From NCBI GenBank assembly GCA_934317185.1, contig CAKREJ010000024.1:1-18799 (forward strand): a stretch of 18,799 nucleotides of DNA, given 5' to 3'. The stretch is from an uncultured Anaerobutyricum sp. (GTDB lineage Bacteria; Bacillota; Clostridia; Lachnospirales; Lachnospiraceae). The notes under the pieces were generated by a model. That model saw nothing but the letters and a program-made list of their open reading frames with translations. It had not been told where the DNA came from and did no database searches. Each line of letters starts with the position of its first letter. The first letter of the stretch is position 1. The position numbers and the translations under genes are program-made. This document shows, piece after piece, positions 1 through 7,498 of this stretch.

Positions 1-1377
1 ACAAAGCTTACAATGGGACTTATTGAGAATAAGTTAAAAGAGCATAATCTTTTAAGAACAACCAGAAGAAAGGTCATTAAACATGGTCAGTCTATTAATC
101 TGGGAAGATTTCGTATAGAATTTATCAAAACGAACCACAGTATCAGTGATGCGGCAGCTCTTGCTATTTATACACCGGCAGGAATTATTGTCCACACAGG
201 AGATTTTAAGATTGATTACACACCGGTATTTGGAGATGCGATTGATCTGGGACGTTTTGCAGAGCTTGGCAAGAAGGGTGTTCTCGCTTTGATGTGTGAG
301 AGTACCAATGTAGAGCGTGAAGGATATACACCATCGGAGAGAACGGTAGGGCGAACGCTTCGTCATCTTTTTGATGAGAATAAAGATCATCGTATTATAG
401 TGGCAACCTTCGCTTCTAATGTGGATCGTGTGCAGCAGATTATTGACTGTGCCTATAGCTGTGGAAAGAAAGTCGTGATTGAAGGAAGAAGCATGGTCAG
501 TACCATTTCTACGGCAGCAGAACTTGGATATATCAAGATTCCGGATAATACTCTGATCGATATTGAACAGATGAAAAATTATGTAGATGAACAGCTTGTT
601 CTCATCACAACAGGAAGCCAGGGTGAGACTATGGCAGCGTTAAGCCGCATGGCAGCCTCTACACACCGTAAAGTTTCCATTAAGCCGGGGGATGTCATTA
701 TTTTCAGTTCACATCCAATTCCGGGGAATGAGAAGGCTGTATCAAAAGTAATGAATGAGCTTGCTAAGAAGGGAGCCAGCGTTATTTTCCAGGATACGCA
801 TGTTTCCGGACATGCCTGTCAGGAAGAGATTAAGCTTATTTACACGCTGACCAAGCCACAGTATGCTATTCCGGTACATGGAGAGTACCGTCACTTAAAG
901 AGACATAAGGACCTTGCGATTGAGATGGGAATCCCAAAAGAGAATGTTATGATATTACAGTCCGGTGATGTGCTTACGATTTCAAAAGAGAAGGCTGCAG
1001 TTACCGGTCATGTACCGGCACAGGGAATCTTAGTCGATGGTCTTGGTGTCGGTGACGTTGGTAATATCGTGCTTCGTGACCGTCAGCATCTTTCTCAGAA
1101 CGGTTTGTTCATTGTTGTTGTTACACTTGACCGTTATAACGGAGTGCTTCTTGCAGGACCGGACATTGTTTCAAGAGGTTTTGTCTATGTAAGAGAGAGC
1201 GAGAAGCTTATGGAAGAGGCAAAGAGCGTTGTTACCAATACATTAGAACACTGTAATGCTAAGAAGATTACAGACTGGGGCCGTATTAAGGGAGCCATTC
1301 GTGATGATCTTGGAGATTATATCTGGAAGAAGATGAAGAGAAGTCCAATGATTCTTCCAATCATTATGGAAGTGTAG
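1..1377 (+). CDS. rnj: Ribonuclease J, 5'-truncated by the window edge
   Basis: RNase J is a cytoplasmic metallo-beta-lactamase/beta-CASP nuclease with 5'-exonuclease and endonuclease activity in mRNA decay and RNA maturation. The frame is open from base 1, so the first ATG at 13 is internal. About 100 N-terminal residues, including the HxHxDH metal motif, lie outside the window. What remains matches the family in order: an HTGDFK metal-binding strand (nt 193-210), the beta-CASP segment ATFASNVDR (from nt 403), HVSGHA (nt 799-816) and PVHGEYRH (nt 871-894), then the C-terminal domain up to the stop. No frameshift is seen, so this is an intact gene cut by the window rather than a pseudogene. 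The stop is 6 nt before the next start codon, suggesting co-transcription with the ylbF-like gene. Which paralogue (J1 or J2) cannot be decided. Confidence 0.95.
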   Translation, partial: TKLTMGLIENKLKEHNLLRTTRRKVIKHGQSINLGRFRIEFIKTNHSISDAAALAIYTPAGIIVHTGDFKIDYTPVFGDAIDLGRFAELGKKGVLALMCESTNVEREGYTPSERTVGRTLRHLFDENKDHRIIVATFASNVDRVQQIIDCAYSCGKKVVIEGRSMVSTISTAAELGYIKIPDNTLIDIEQMKNYVDEQLVLITTGSQGETMAALSRMAASTHRKVSIKPGDVIIFSSHPIPGNEKAVSKVMNELAKKGASVIFQDTHVSGHACQEEIKLIYTLTKPQYAIPVHGEYRHLKRHKDLAIEMGIPKENVMILQSGDVLTISKEKAAVTGHVPAQGILVDGLGVGDVGNIVLRDRQHLSQNGLFIVVVTLDRYNGVLLAGPDIVSRGFVYVRESEKLMEEAKSVVTNTLEHCNAKKITDWGRIKGAIRDDLGDYIWKKMKRSPMILPIIMEV

Positions 1378-1383
1378 AAAAAG

Positions 1384-1773
1384 ATGGAAGAAGGAAAGTT
1401 ATCAATACCGTTCTTGCCTGATACAGAAGATATTCGCCGGAATACAAAGAGTCTGACAAATATAATCTGTCATACAGAAGACTATATTTGTTATCAAAAG
1501 GATTTGGCGGCTTTAAAAGGGCAGGAAGAATTGTATTGTAAATTTAAAGAATTTCGTAGAAAGAATTTACAATTGCAATTAGAAAAAGAACAGGAACAGT
1601 ACTTCGCAAAAATAGAAGAGCTTCATTCAGAATACAAAAATATACTGACAGAGCCAATTGTTGTAGATTTCCTTTCTGCAGAACAGCGGATGTGTAAATT
1701 GATGAGACTGGTATATGATGGTATAGCAGAAGAGGTAAAGTTAGATTTATCCTATATGGATGATTGTGAATGA
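1384..1773 (+). CDS. YlbF/YmcA-family protein (DUF964)
   Basis: This 129-residue, mostly helical and highly charged cytoplasmic protein has no membrane segment. The central region (about residues 30-110), with its Lys/Glu-rich helices and the pattern LQLEKEQEQYFAKIEEL, fits the YlbF/YmcA (Com_YlbF) family. In Bacillus subtilis YlbF, YmcA and YaaT form a complex that steers RNase Y-dependent mRNA maturation and affects competence, sporulation and biofilm formation; a similar role here is only an inference. It starts 6 nt after the RNase J stop. No clear Shine-Dalgarno lies at normal distance (a GGAAG at 1368-1372 is about 11 nt upstream), so translation is probably coupled to rnj. The next in-frame ATG is far downstream and would remove most of the domain. 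Family assignment is by overall pattern, not by a catalytic motif. Confidence 0.75.
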   Translation: MEEGKLSIPFLPDTEDIRRNTKSLTNIICHTEDYICYQKDLAALKGQEELYCKFKEFRRKNLQLQLEKEQEQYFAKIEELHSEYKNILTEPIVVDFLSAEQRMCKLMRLVYDGIAEEVKLDLSYMDDCE

Positions 1774-1830
1774 TCTGTTCAGGCAAATACAGACAGGATA
1801 TCAGATATAGCCTCCGGCAGGATTGCAGAG

Positions 1831-1896
1831 ATGTGCAGAAGAAGAATGCCATGCATTGTATGATGTGCATCTCTGCAAGAATGCCGGGGCATTCTT
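1831..1896 (+). repeat. Intergenic two-hairpin repeat element, copy 1
   Basis: This element shares two blocks with 15694-15746. The first is a 22-nt core (1851-1872) identical at 20 of 22 positions. The second is a perfect 20-nt block (1877-1896) forming an 8-bp stem, AAGAATGC/GCATTCTT, with a CGGG loop. Around the core, 1825-1837 pairs with 1864-1876 (13 bp including two G-U pairs). Relative to copy 2 it carries 15 extra bases (1836-1850), which include AAGAATGCC, a direct copy of the terminal hairpin's left arm. That segment could pair with 1888-1896 instead. No T-tract follows, so it is not an ordinary terminator. It ends 41 nt before the start codon of the next gene. Confidence 0.7.
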
Positions 1897-1937
1897 GAAA
1901 AATGAGATCGGTAGTTTACGATAAAAGAGGTAAATTT

Positions 1938-2306
1938 ATGGCAGAGAAAATAATGCATACTATTATAAAAATACTGATATATATCTTTATGGTACTTCTC
2001 ATGGTCCTGCTGTTTGTGCGTATGAAAGGAATCGGGCATGTTATTTTTGCAGATGAGGCAAAAGATAAGAATCCGCAGATAGCCAGAGAAGGCGTACTTA
2101 TCGTAGAACAGAAGGAATCCATTCTTTCAATTTCTAAAGAACTGGCAGAGCAGGAGATTGTAAAGAATCCATATTTGTTCGCAATATCTCTTCGCTGTAT
2201 GGATGGTTATGAAAATATCCAACCGGGAGAATACAAAGTAACTTCTTCTGAAAAGCCATCAGAGATATTAAAACAGTTAACTCATGAAGGAGAAAAGTTA
2301 CAATGA
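1938..2306 (+). CDS. MltG/YceG-like membrane protein lacking the transglycosylase catalytic domain
   Basis: This protein has 122 residues. An N-terminal membrane segment (about residues 8-29, IIKILIYIFMVLLMVLLFV) is followed by an extracytoplasmic part resembling the LysM-like N-terminal domain of endolytic transglycosylase MltG: SILSISKELAEQEIVKNPYLF, then LQPGEY-type IQPGEYKV and SEILKQLTHEGE. Full MltG is about 340-380 residues. The catalytic domain with its essential glutamate is absent, and the next gene begins at once, so this looks like a stand-alone domain rather than an active enzyme. The start at 1938 is chosen over an ATG at 1902 because AGAGG lies 8 nt upstream and the membrane helix follows. 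It overlaps the methyltransferase gene by 4 nt (ATGA). Bacillus subtilis has the parallel order yrrL (MltG)-yrrM-yrrO, which supports the assignment. Confidence 0.72.
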   Translation: MAEKIMHTIIKILIYIFMVLLMVLLFVRMKGIGHVIFADEAKDKNPQIAREGVLIVEQKESILSISKELAEQEIVKNPYLFAISLRCMDGYENIQPGEYKVTSSEKPSEILKQLTHEGEKLQ

Positions 2307-2950
2307 TTACAGAAGAAAGAATTCTGGATTTCATTCGTTCCTTTGGAGTAGACAGAGGTTCAGAGGCTTTGCATATAATTGAAAAGGAAGCCATCAGAGA
2401 TGATGTACCGATTATTCGCAAAGAAACCGGAGAGCTTCTACGAATACTGCTGCAAATTAAAAAACCGGAGAGAATTCTGGAGGTAGGTGCTGCCATAGGA
2501 TTTTCTTCGGTTTTTATGGGTGAAAATACAGGCAAAGATACAAAGATAACAACAATTGAGAATTATCCTCCACGGATTGAACGGGCGAGAGCGAATATTG
2601 CACTTGCAGGTCTGGAAAATAAAATAACTTTAATTCCGGGAGATGCAGCAGAAGTTTTAAAAGAGCTGTCCGGAAGCTGGGATTTTATTTTCATGGATGC
2701 GGCAAAGGGGCAGTATATTCATTTTATGCCGGAAGTATTAAGATTATTGGCACCGGGAGGAATACTGGTATCAGATAATGTACTTCAGGATGGAGATATC
2801 TTTGAATCTCGTTATGGAATCAGGAGAAGAAACCATACGATTCATAATCGGATGAGAGAGTATTTATATGCATTGACACATGAAGAGGTGCTTGATACCG
2901 TAATCCTTGAAACAGGGGATGGGATGGCAATCAGTGTAAAAAAGGAATAA
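2303..2950 (+). CDS. trmR: TrmR-type SAM-dependent O-methyltransferase (tRNA 5-hydroxyuridine methyltransferase)
   Basis: A class I SAM methyltransferase of the COG4122 O-methyltransferase family, 215 residues, the usual length. Motif I is ILEVGAAIGFSS (about residues 58-69). The acidic strand ITTIENYPPRIERA follows, then IPGDAAEVL, the metal/SAM segment DFIFMDAAKGQY and LLAPGGILVSDNVL. The B. subtilis homologue YrrM (TrmR) methylates 5-hydroxyuridine at tRNA position 34 to 5-methoxyuridine, which aids decoding of NYN-type codon boxes. The presence of a U32 hydroxylase gene directly downstream makes this role more likely than a generic catechol methyltransferase. The ATG overlaps the upstream stop (ATGA), and GAAGGAG lies about 10 nt before it. 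The assignment to TrmR rests on sequence pattern plus synteny. Confidence 0.85.
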   Translation: MITEERILDFIRSFGVDRGSEALHIIEKEAIRDDVPIIRKETGELLRILLQIKKPERILEVGAAIGFSSVFMGENTGKDTKITTIENYPPRIERARANIALAGLENKITLIPGDAAEVLKELSGSWDFIFMDAAKGQYIHFMPEVLRLLAPGGILVSDNVLQDGDIFESRYGIRRRNHTIHNRMREYLYALTHEEVLDTVILETGDGMAISVKKE

Positions 2951-3037
2951 AGTGAAATTTTTCATGAAAATTTACTATTAGTTTAGGAAGTAGTTAGGAA
3001 GAATAAAGATAGAGACAAAGAGAAAGAAAGGGATATA

Positions 3038-4261
3038 ATGAGAAATACAGAATTACTCATACCGGCAAGCAGTTTAGAAGTATTGAAGACAGCAGTGCTT
3101 TATGGTGCAGATGCGGTTTATATTGGCGGCGAGATGTATGGACTTCGAGCAAAAGCCCGCAACTTTTCGAAAGAAGATATGAAAGAGGGGGTAGCGTTTG
3201 CTCATGAAAATGGAGTAAAGGTATATGTCACAGCAAATATCGTGGCACATAATGAGGATTTAGAAGGAGTTCGAGAATATTTTAAAGAATTAAAAGAAAT
3301 CGGACCGGATGCTCTTATTATCTCTGATCCGGGAGTATTTATGATTGCTAAGGAGGAGTGTCCTGATATAGAGCGTCACATCAGTACACAGGCAAATAGT
3401 ACAAACTATGCCACGTATAATTTCTGGTATGCACAGGGAGCAAGTCGTGTTGTGGCAGCAAGGGAACTATCTTTAGCAGAGCTTTCAGAGATCCGTGCGA
3501 ACATTCCGGAAGATATGGAGATAGAAGCTTTTGTTCACGGAGCAATGTGCATTTCCCATTCCGGAAGATGCTTGCTTAGCAATTATTTTACAGGAAGAAA
3601 TGCGAATATGGGAGCCTGCACACATCCATGCCGCTGGAAATACTATGTTATGGAAGAAAGCAGGCCAGGAGAGTATCTTCCTGTAGAGGAGAATGAGAGA
3701 GGCACTTACATTTTTAATTCAAAAGATTTGTGTATGATCGAACATATTCCGGATTTGCTTAAGGCCGGTGTAGACAGCCTTAAGATAGAAGGCCGCATGA
3801 AAACGGCACTATATGTAGCTGCAGTTACAAGAACTTACAGAAGAGCAATTGATGATTACAAGGCTTCTCCGGAATTATTTGAAAAAAATCTTGATTATTA
3901 CCGTGAAGAAATTGCAAAATGCACATATCGTCAGTTTACTACAGGATTTTATTACGGAAAAACAGATGAGAATTCTCAAATTTATGATGCCAATACTTAT
4001 ATTAAAGAATACACTTATATTGGAATTGTACAAGATGTTGATGAGAATGGCTGGTGTAAGATTTATCAGCGAAATAAGTTCTCTGTAGGAGAAACAATTG
4101 AAGTGATGATTCCGGATGGAAGCAATAAGAATCTCAAAGTGCTTGGCATGGAAGATGGAGAACGTAATGCAGTAGAATCTGCCCCACATCCAAAGCAAGA
4201 AATCTGGATCAACTTTGGGGAAGCCTTAGAAAAGGGATATCTTCTTCGAAGAAAAGAGTAG
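3038..4261 (+). CDS. trhP: Peptidase U32 family protein, probable tRNA U34 hydroxylation protein TrhP
   Basis: This 407-residue protein has a TIM-barrel-type U32 domain. It opens with ELLIPASSLEVLKTAVLYGADAVYIGG and carries the signature EAFVHGAMCISHSGRC followed by GACTHPCRWKY. Four cysteines at 171, 178, 194 and 198 (C-x6-C-x15-C-x3-C) match the spacing of the Fe-S cluster ligands known in this family. Despite the peptidase name, characterised relatives TrhP and RlhA hydroxylate tRNA or rRNA pyrimidines and depend on prephenate. TrhP makes 5-hydroxyuridine at tRNA position 34, the substrate of TrmR, whose gene is immediately upstream. The C-terminal third (from about residue 325) looks like a small beta domain. 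AAAGGG lies 8 nt before the ATG. An 87-nt gap separates it from trmR and contains an A/T-only hairpin (2955-2973), so some independent expression is possible. Confidence 0.88.
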   Translation: MRNTELLIPASSLEVLKTAVLYGADAVYIGGEMYGLRAKARNFSKEDMKEGVAFAHENGVKVYVTANIVAHNEDLEGVREYFKELKEIGPDALIISDPGVFMIAKEECPDIERHISTQANSTNYATYNFWYAQGASRVVAARELSLAELSEIRANIPEDMEIEAFVHGAMCISHSGRCLLSNYFTGRNANMGACTHPCRWKYYVMEESRPGEYLPVEENERGTYIFNSKDLCMIEHIPDLLKAGVDSLKIEGRMKTALYVAAVTRTYRRAIDDYKASPELFEKNLDYYREEIAKCTYRQFTTGFYYGKTDENSQIYDANTYIKEYTYIGIVQDVDENGWCKIYQRNKFSVGETIEVMIPDGSNKNLKVLGMEDGERNAVESAPHPKQEIWINFGEALEKGYLLRRKE

Positions 4262-4319
4262 GAACAGTGTCCATCCTGTCGTGCATATAATGTAAGGAAC
4301 ACGGGTTTCGGAGCGTTGT

Positions 4320-4949
4320 ATGCGGTCGTTTAAGAAGCCATTAAAGGCAGAAGAAGAAAGATATTATCTTAAAATGTACCGTGACGGAGATGAGAAGGCG
4401 AAAGAAAAGTTGATTGAGCATAATCTCAGGCTGGTTGCCCATATTGTAAAAAAATATAACTCACCAGACCGGGACCTGGATGACTTGATTTCGATTGGTA
4501 CGATAGGACTGATTAAAGCGGTTAATACGTTTGATCTGAATAAGGGTGGACGGCTTGTAACTTATGCGGCCAGATGTATAGAGAATGAACTTTTGATGAT
4601 GCTTCGGCAGGAAAAGAAGATTCTTCGGGAAGTGTCTTTATATGAGCCGATAGGTACAGATCAGGAAGGAAATCATATCAGCCTTTTAGATATCATTTCT
4701 ACAGAAGAGGCAGATTTGATAGAACAATATCTGCATAAATATTATTTGAGTCGTTTAGAACAGGAAGTATTCTTTTTAAAAGATGAACGGGAGCGGGAAA
4801 TTATTTTAAAACGCTATGGTTTGTGTGGAAATGAACCACATACGCAAAAAGAAGTAGCGGCACAGATGGACATTTCAAGATCTTATGTAAGCCGTATTGA
4901 GAAAAAAGCATTAGAGAAGCTCAGAAGCAGTTATGAGCAGTATTTGTAG
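4320..4949 (+). CDS. sigK: Sporulation sigma factor sigma-K, without a pro-sequence
   Basis: This 209-residue sigma-70 family protein contains region 2.1 (LIEHNLRLVAHIVKKY), 2.2-2.3 (DDLISIGTIGLIKAVNTFD), 2.4 (TYAARCIENELLMMLR) and a region 4 helix-turn-helix near the end (QKEVAAQMDISRSYVSRIEKKALEKL). The opening FKKPLKAEEERYYLKMYRDGDEKAKEKLIEHN is diagnostic of sigma-K, the late mother-cell regulator of spore coat and cortex genes. Bacillus sigma-K begins with about 20 hydrophobic residues removed by SpoIVFB. Here an in-frame stop at 4293-4295 and GGAG 6 nt before the ATG at 4320 fix a start without such a prosequence, as known for Clostridioides difficile. The gene is not interrupted by a skin element. 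A CATATAAT sequence at 4284-4291 resembles a sporulation or TATAAT -10 box, but no convincing -35 is visible. Its place among housekeeping genes is usual for Lachnospiraceae-like genomes, by inference. Confidence 0.93.
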   Translation: MRSFKKPLKAEEERYYLKMYRDGDEKAKEKLIEHNLRLVAHIVKKYNSPDRDLDDLISIGTIGLIKAVNTFDLNKGGRLVTYAARCIENELLMMLRQEKKILREVSLYEPIGTDQEGNHISLLDIISTEEADLIEQYLHKYYLSRLEQEVFFLKDEREREIILKRYGLCGNEPHTQKEVAAQMDISRSYVSRIEKKALEKLRSSYEQYL

Positions 4950-5001
4950 GTACCCCTCGTACCGATTGAGAAATAATGCGAAGGATAAGGAAGGAAGATT
5001 T

Positions 5002-5517
5002 ATGCTGCATATGTTATATCCTGATGAATATAAGGAGTCTACTTACAAAATTGATTTTAAAAAGTTATATAAAGACGGATACAGAGGAATATTATTTGAC
5101 ATTGATAATACCTTAGTTCCTCATGGGGCACCGGCTGATGACAGAGCGATTAGGCTGTTTGAAGAATTAAGAGCTATCGGTTTTCAGACCTGCCTCATAT
5201 CAAATAATAAAGAACCGAGAGTAAAAAGCTTTTGTGACAAGGTGGGTTCTACTTATGTCTTTAAGGCAGGTAAGCCTCTGCCGGGGGGATATGAAGAAGG
5301 AATGCGGAGAATGAAAACAACGAAGAAAAATACTCTCTTTATAGGAGATCAGATTTTTACGGATGTGTTAGGTGCAAAACGAGCAGGACTTTATACCATT
5401 ATGGTTAAGCCAATTCACCCGAAAGAGGAGATACAAATTGTATTAAAACGGTATTTGGAAAAAGTCGTTCTGTTTTTCTATTTCCGAAGCGTGAGGAAAA
5501 AAAGTGTTGAAAAATAG
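5002..5517 (+). CDS. yqeG: YqeG-family HAD IIIA-type phosphatase
   Basis: A 171-residue HAD-superfamily hydrolase. The nucleophile motif is LFDIDNTL (Asp33 and Asp35), motif II is the ISNN segment, the lysine is in the AGKP segment, and the last motif is IGDQIFTDVLGAKRAGL. The sequence, compact length and opening LYPDEY...IDFKKLYKDGYRGILFDID match YqeG, a family whose physiological substrate is not well defined (a phosphatidylglycerophosphate phosphatase role is known for relatives). The start at 5002 is preferred to an upstream in-frame ATG at 4933, which would overlap sigK and add a non-conserved basic extension; AAGGAAG lies about 6 nt upstream of 5002. The 52-nt gap after sigK holds no terminator, so the two could be co-transcribed. 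In Bacillus yqeG neighbours yqeH and aroE, which are not seen here. Confidence 0.9.
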   Translation: MLHMLYPDEYKESTYKIDFKKLYKDGYRGILFDIDNTLVPHGAPADDRAIRLFEELRAIGFQTCLISNNKEPRVKSFCDKVGSTYVFKAGKPLPGGYEEGMRRMKTTKKNTLFIGDQIFTDVLGAKRAGLYTIMVKPIHPKEEIQIVLKRYLEKVVLFFYFRSVRKKSVEK

Positions 5518-5535
5518 AGGTATTTATTATAGAAT
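5507..5535 (+). promoter_or_regulatory. Sigma-A-type promoter for efp
   Basis: TTGAAA (5507-5512), a 17-nt spacer and TAGAAT (5530-5535) overlap the last codons of yqeG. The predicted transcription start near 5542 leaves a leader of roughly 38 nt before efp. Confidence 0.65.
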
Positions 5536-5579
5536 AGATTAATGAATGATTTACTAGTGATTAAGGAGGAATTTCAGAT

Positions 5580-6137
5580 ATGATTTCTGCAGGCGATTTT
5601 AAAAATGGCTTAACTATCGAACTTGAGGGAAATGTTTTTCAGATTGTAGATTTCCAGCATGTAAAACCAGGAAAGGGTGCAGCTTTCGTAAGAACAAAGA
5701 TGAAGAATATTAAGAATGGTGGTGTTGTTGAGAAGACTTTCCGTCCAACAGAGAAGTTCCCACCAGCACATATCGAGCGTACAGATATGCAGTATTTATA
5801 TACAGACGGTGATTTATATTACTTCATGGATGTAGAGACATTCGACCAGATCGCATTGAATGAAGATATGATTGGTGATTCACTTAAGTTTGTTCGTGAG
5901 AATGATATGGTTAAGATGATCTCTCATAACGGAGATATTTTTGCTGTAGAACCACCTATGTTTGCAGAGTTAGAAGTAACAGAATGTGAACCAGGAGAGA
6001 AGGGTAACACAGCAACAGGAGCAACAAAGCCTTGTACAGTTGAGACAGGTGCTGTTGTATATGTACCTTTATTCGTAAATCTTGGCGATAAGTTAAAGAT
6101 TGATACCAGAACAGGAGAATACTTATCCAGAGTATAA
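5580..6137 (+). CDS. efp: Translation elongation factor P
   Basis: EF-P binds between the ribosomal P and E sites and relieves stalling at consecutive prolines. The 185-residue length is standard. Domain I begins [21 protein letters not shown] and carries the loop [10 protein letters not shown] with Lys32 at the position modified in many bacteria. Domains II and III follow, ending in the conserved [18 protein letters not shown] segment [20 protein letters not shown] see no EpmA/EpmB-type or YmfI-type modification gene nearby, so the modification state is unknown. AAGGAGGA lies 9 nt before the ATG, a strong ribosome binding site that fits high expression. It has its own promoter inside the end of yqeG and a terminator about 60 nt downstream, so it is probably transcribed largely alone. 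Confidence 0.97.
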   Translation: MISAGDFKNGLTIELEGNVFQIVDFQHVKPGKGAAFVRTKMKNIKNGGVVEKTFRPTEKFPPAHIERTDMQYLYTDGDLYYFMDVETFDQIALNEDMIGDSLKFVRENDMVKMISHNGDIFAVEPPMFAELEVTECEPGEKGNTATGATKPCTVETGAVVYVPLFVNLGDKLKIDTRTGEYLSRV

Positions 6138-6196
6138 TTTTTGTTCATTTCGGAATATTTTTATGATATTTTGGAACTATGCAATAAGTTAAAAGC

Positions 6197-6229
6197 AGGC
6201 GGAAATCATACATTGGTTTTCGCCTTTTT
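6197..6229 (+). terminator. Rho-independent terminator after efp
   Basis: AGGCGGAAA (6197-6205) pairs with TTTTCGCCT (6217-6225) over 9 bp with one G-U pair and an 11-nt loop, followed by TTTTT and a further T-rich stretch. Confidence 0.85.
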
Positions 6230-6272
6230 ATCTTGTAATGTATTCTCTTTTCCAAAGAATACATAGCAGATT

Positions 6273-6301
6273 TTGAAAGTATATTAAAGAACATATTTAA
6301 T
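6273..6301 (+). promoter_or_regulatory. Probable sigma-A promoter for the deacetylase operon
   Basis: TTGAAA (6273-6278), a 17-nt spacer and TTTAAT (6296-6301) lie 26 nt before the start codon, between the efp terminator and the deacetylase gene. Confidence 0.5.
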
Positions 6302-6327
6302 GTAATGTATCTCTATAGGAGGCAATT

Positions 6328-7479
6328 ATGAGAAGAAAGAAAAAAACGGGTACCATTAAGATGATCGCAGCAATTGTCATTGTTGTGATATTATTATGTG
6401 GTATTTTTGCAATTATAAGGAATCTTGTTTCCCCTGCATCAGCAGATAATAAAGCAGGAAACAAAGGAAGCGATTCAGGCAAAGCAACCGAGGCTTCAAC
6501 CGAGAAAGCAGATAACAGTGTACCGATGACGGATTTAAAGGTAAGTGCTCCGGCAACAACAATTCGTGTTGGTGAGACAATGCAGTTAAAAATTACTCAT
6601 GAGCCATCAAATGCAACAAATACAAAGCTGAAGTGGACTTGTGATAAGGATGGAATGGTGACTGTAACAAAAGATGGCGTATTAAAACCAGGAGATGATG
6701 CAGGAAAGAATACAGTGAAAGTAACCGCTGCTGCAACAGATGGTTCTAAGTTAAGTGCTTCTTTTGATTTGAGAATCTATCCGGCGATTGATCCGGATAA
6801 ACCGATGGTTGCAATTACCTTTGATGATGGTCCAAATCCTGAGACAACAACACCGATGCTTGATACCTTAGAAGAAAATTATGCGAAGGCTACCTTCTTC
6901 TGCTTAGGACAGAATGCAGGATATTATCCGGAAACAGTACAAAGAGAGTATAATCTTGGTATGGAGGTTGGAACGCATACTTATAGCCATAAAGTACTTA
7001 CCAGTCTTGACGGAGCTTCACTTGACAGTGAAATCAGTAAGTCTGTTGATGCGATTGAAGGTGCGATCGGAGTGAAACCAACCTTAATGCGTCCACCTTA
7101 CGGTGCGGTAAATAAAACGGTATTATCTGCAGTAGGAGGATATAACCTTTGCTGTATGAACTGGTCTCTTGATACAGAAGACTGGAAAACAAAGAATGCG
7201 GATGCAACTTATAACGAAGTTATGAAGGCGAAGGATGGAGATGTTGTACTTCTTCACGATATCCATGAATATAATGTGGATGCAGTAAAGCGATTTATTC
7301 CAGATCTCATTGCACAGGGATTTCAGTTAGTGACCGTACCTGAGCTTTATAAAGCAAGAGGAGAAAGTCTTGATCCTGGAACAGTGCATTATCGTACAGA
7401 TCCTACGACACAGGCAGGAACAGAGACAACACCGGCAGCTTCTACAGATGCAGCACAAGACACGACCGCTTTAGAGTAA
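6328..7479 (+). CDS. Membrane-anchored polysaccharide deacetylase with a bacterial Ig-like domain
   Basis: This 383-residue protein has an N-terminal basic stretch and membrane anchor (about residues 11-33), a Ser/Lys/Ala-rich linker, a BIG2-type Ig-like domain (about 65-150, VSAPATTIRVGETMQLKI...), then a NodB deacetylase domain (about 158-345). The catalytic motifs are present: TFDDGP with Asp166 and Asp167, HTYSH with metal ligands His217 and His221, RPPYG from Arg255, and LLHD with His310. A Thr/Ala-rich tail of about 35 residues ends the protein. The enzyme should face outward and deacetylate a cell-surface polymer, most likely peptidoglycan N-acetylglucosamine, by family analogy. AGGAGG lies about 6 nt before the ATG. 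The transporter gene follows after 19 nt, so they probably form an operon. The exact substrate cannot be read from sequence. Confidence 0.9.
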   Translation: MRRKKKTGTIKMIAAIVIVVILLCGIFAIIRNLVSPASADNKAGNKGSDSGKATEASTEKADNSVPMTDLKVSAPATTIRVGETMQLKITHEPSNATNTKLKWTCDKDGMVTVTKDGVLKPGDDAGKNTVKVTAAATDGSKLSASFDLRIYPAIDPDKPMVAITFDDGPNPETTTPMLDTLEENYAKATFFCLGQNAGYYPETVQREYNLGMEVGTHTYSHKVLTSLDGASLDSEISKSVDAIEGAIGVKPTLMRPPYGAVNKTVLSAVGGYNLCCMNWSLDTEDWKTKNADATYNEVMKAKDGDVVLLHDIHEYNVDAVKRFIPDLIAQGFQLVTVPELYKARGESLDPGTVHYRTDPTTQAGTETTPAASTDAAQDTTALE

Positions 7480-7498
7480 GCAAAAGAGGAAGTGTGAT

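Noticed and set aside
1..1377. RNase J as a truncated pseudogene
   Set aside because: The frame is open to base 1 and the missing N-terminus simply lies outside the window.
1902..1937. Longer start for the MltG-like gene at ATG 1902
   Set aside because: It lies before the AGAGG ribosome binding site and just after the repeat hairpin; 1938 has proper spacing.
4933..5001. Longer start for yqeG at ATG 4933
   Set aside because: It would overlap sigK and add residues unlike YqeG; 5002 has a ribosome binding site and the conserved N-terminus.
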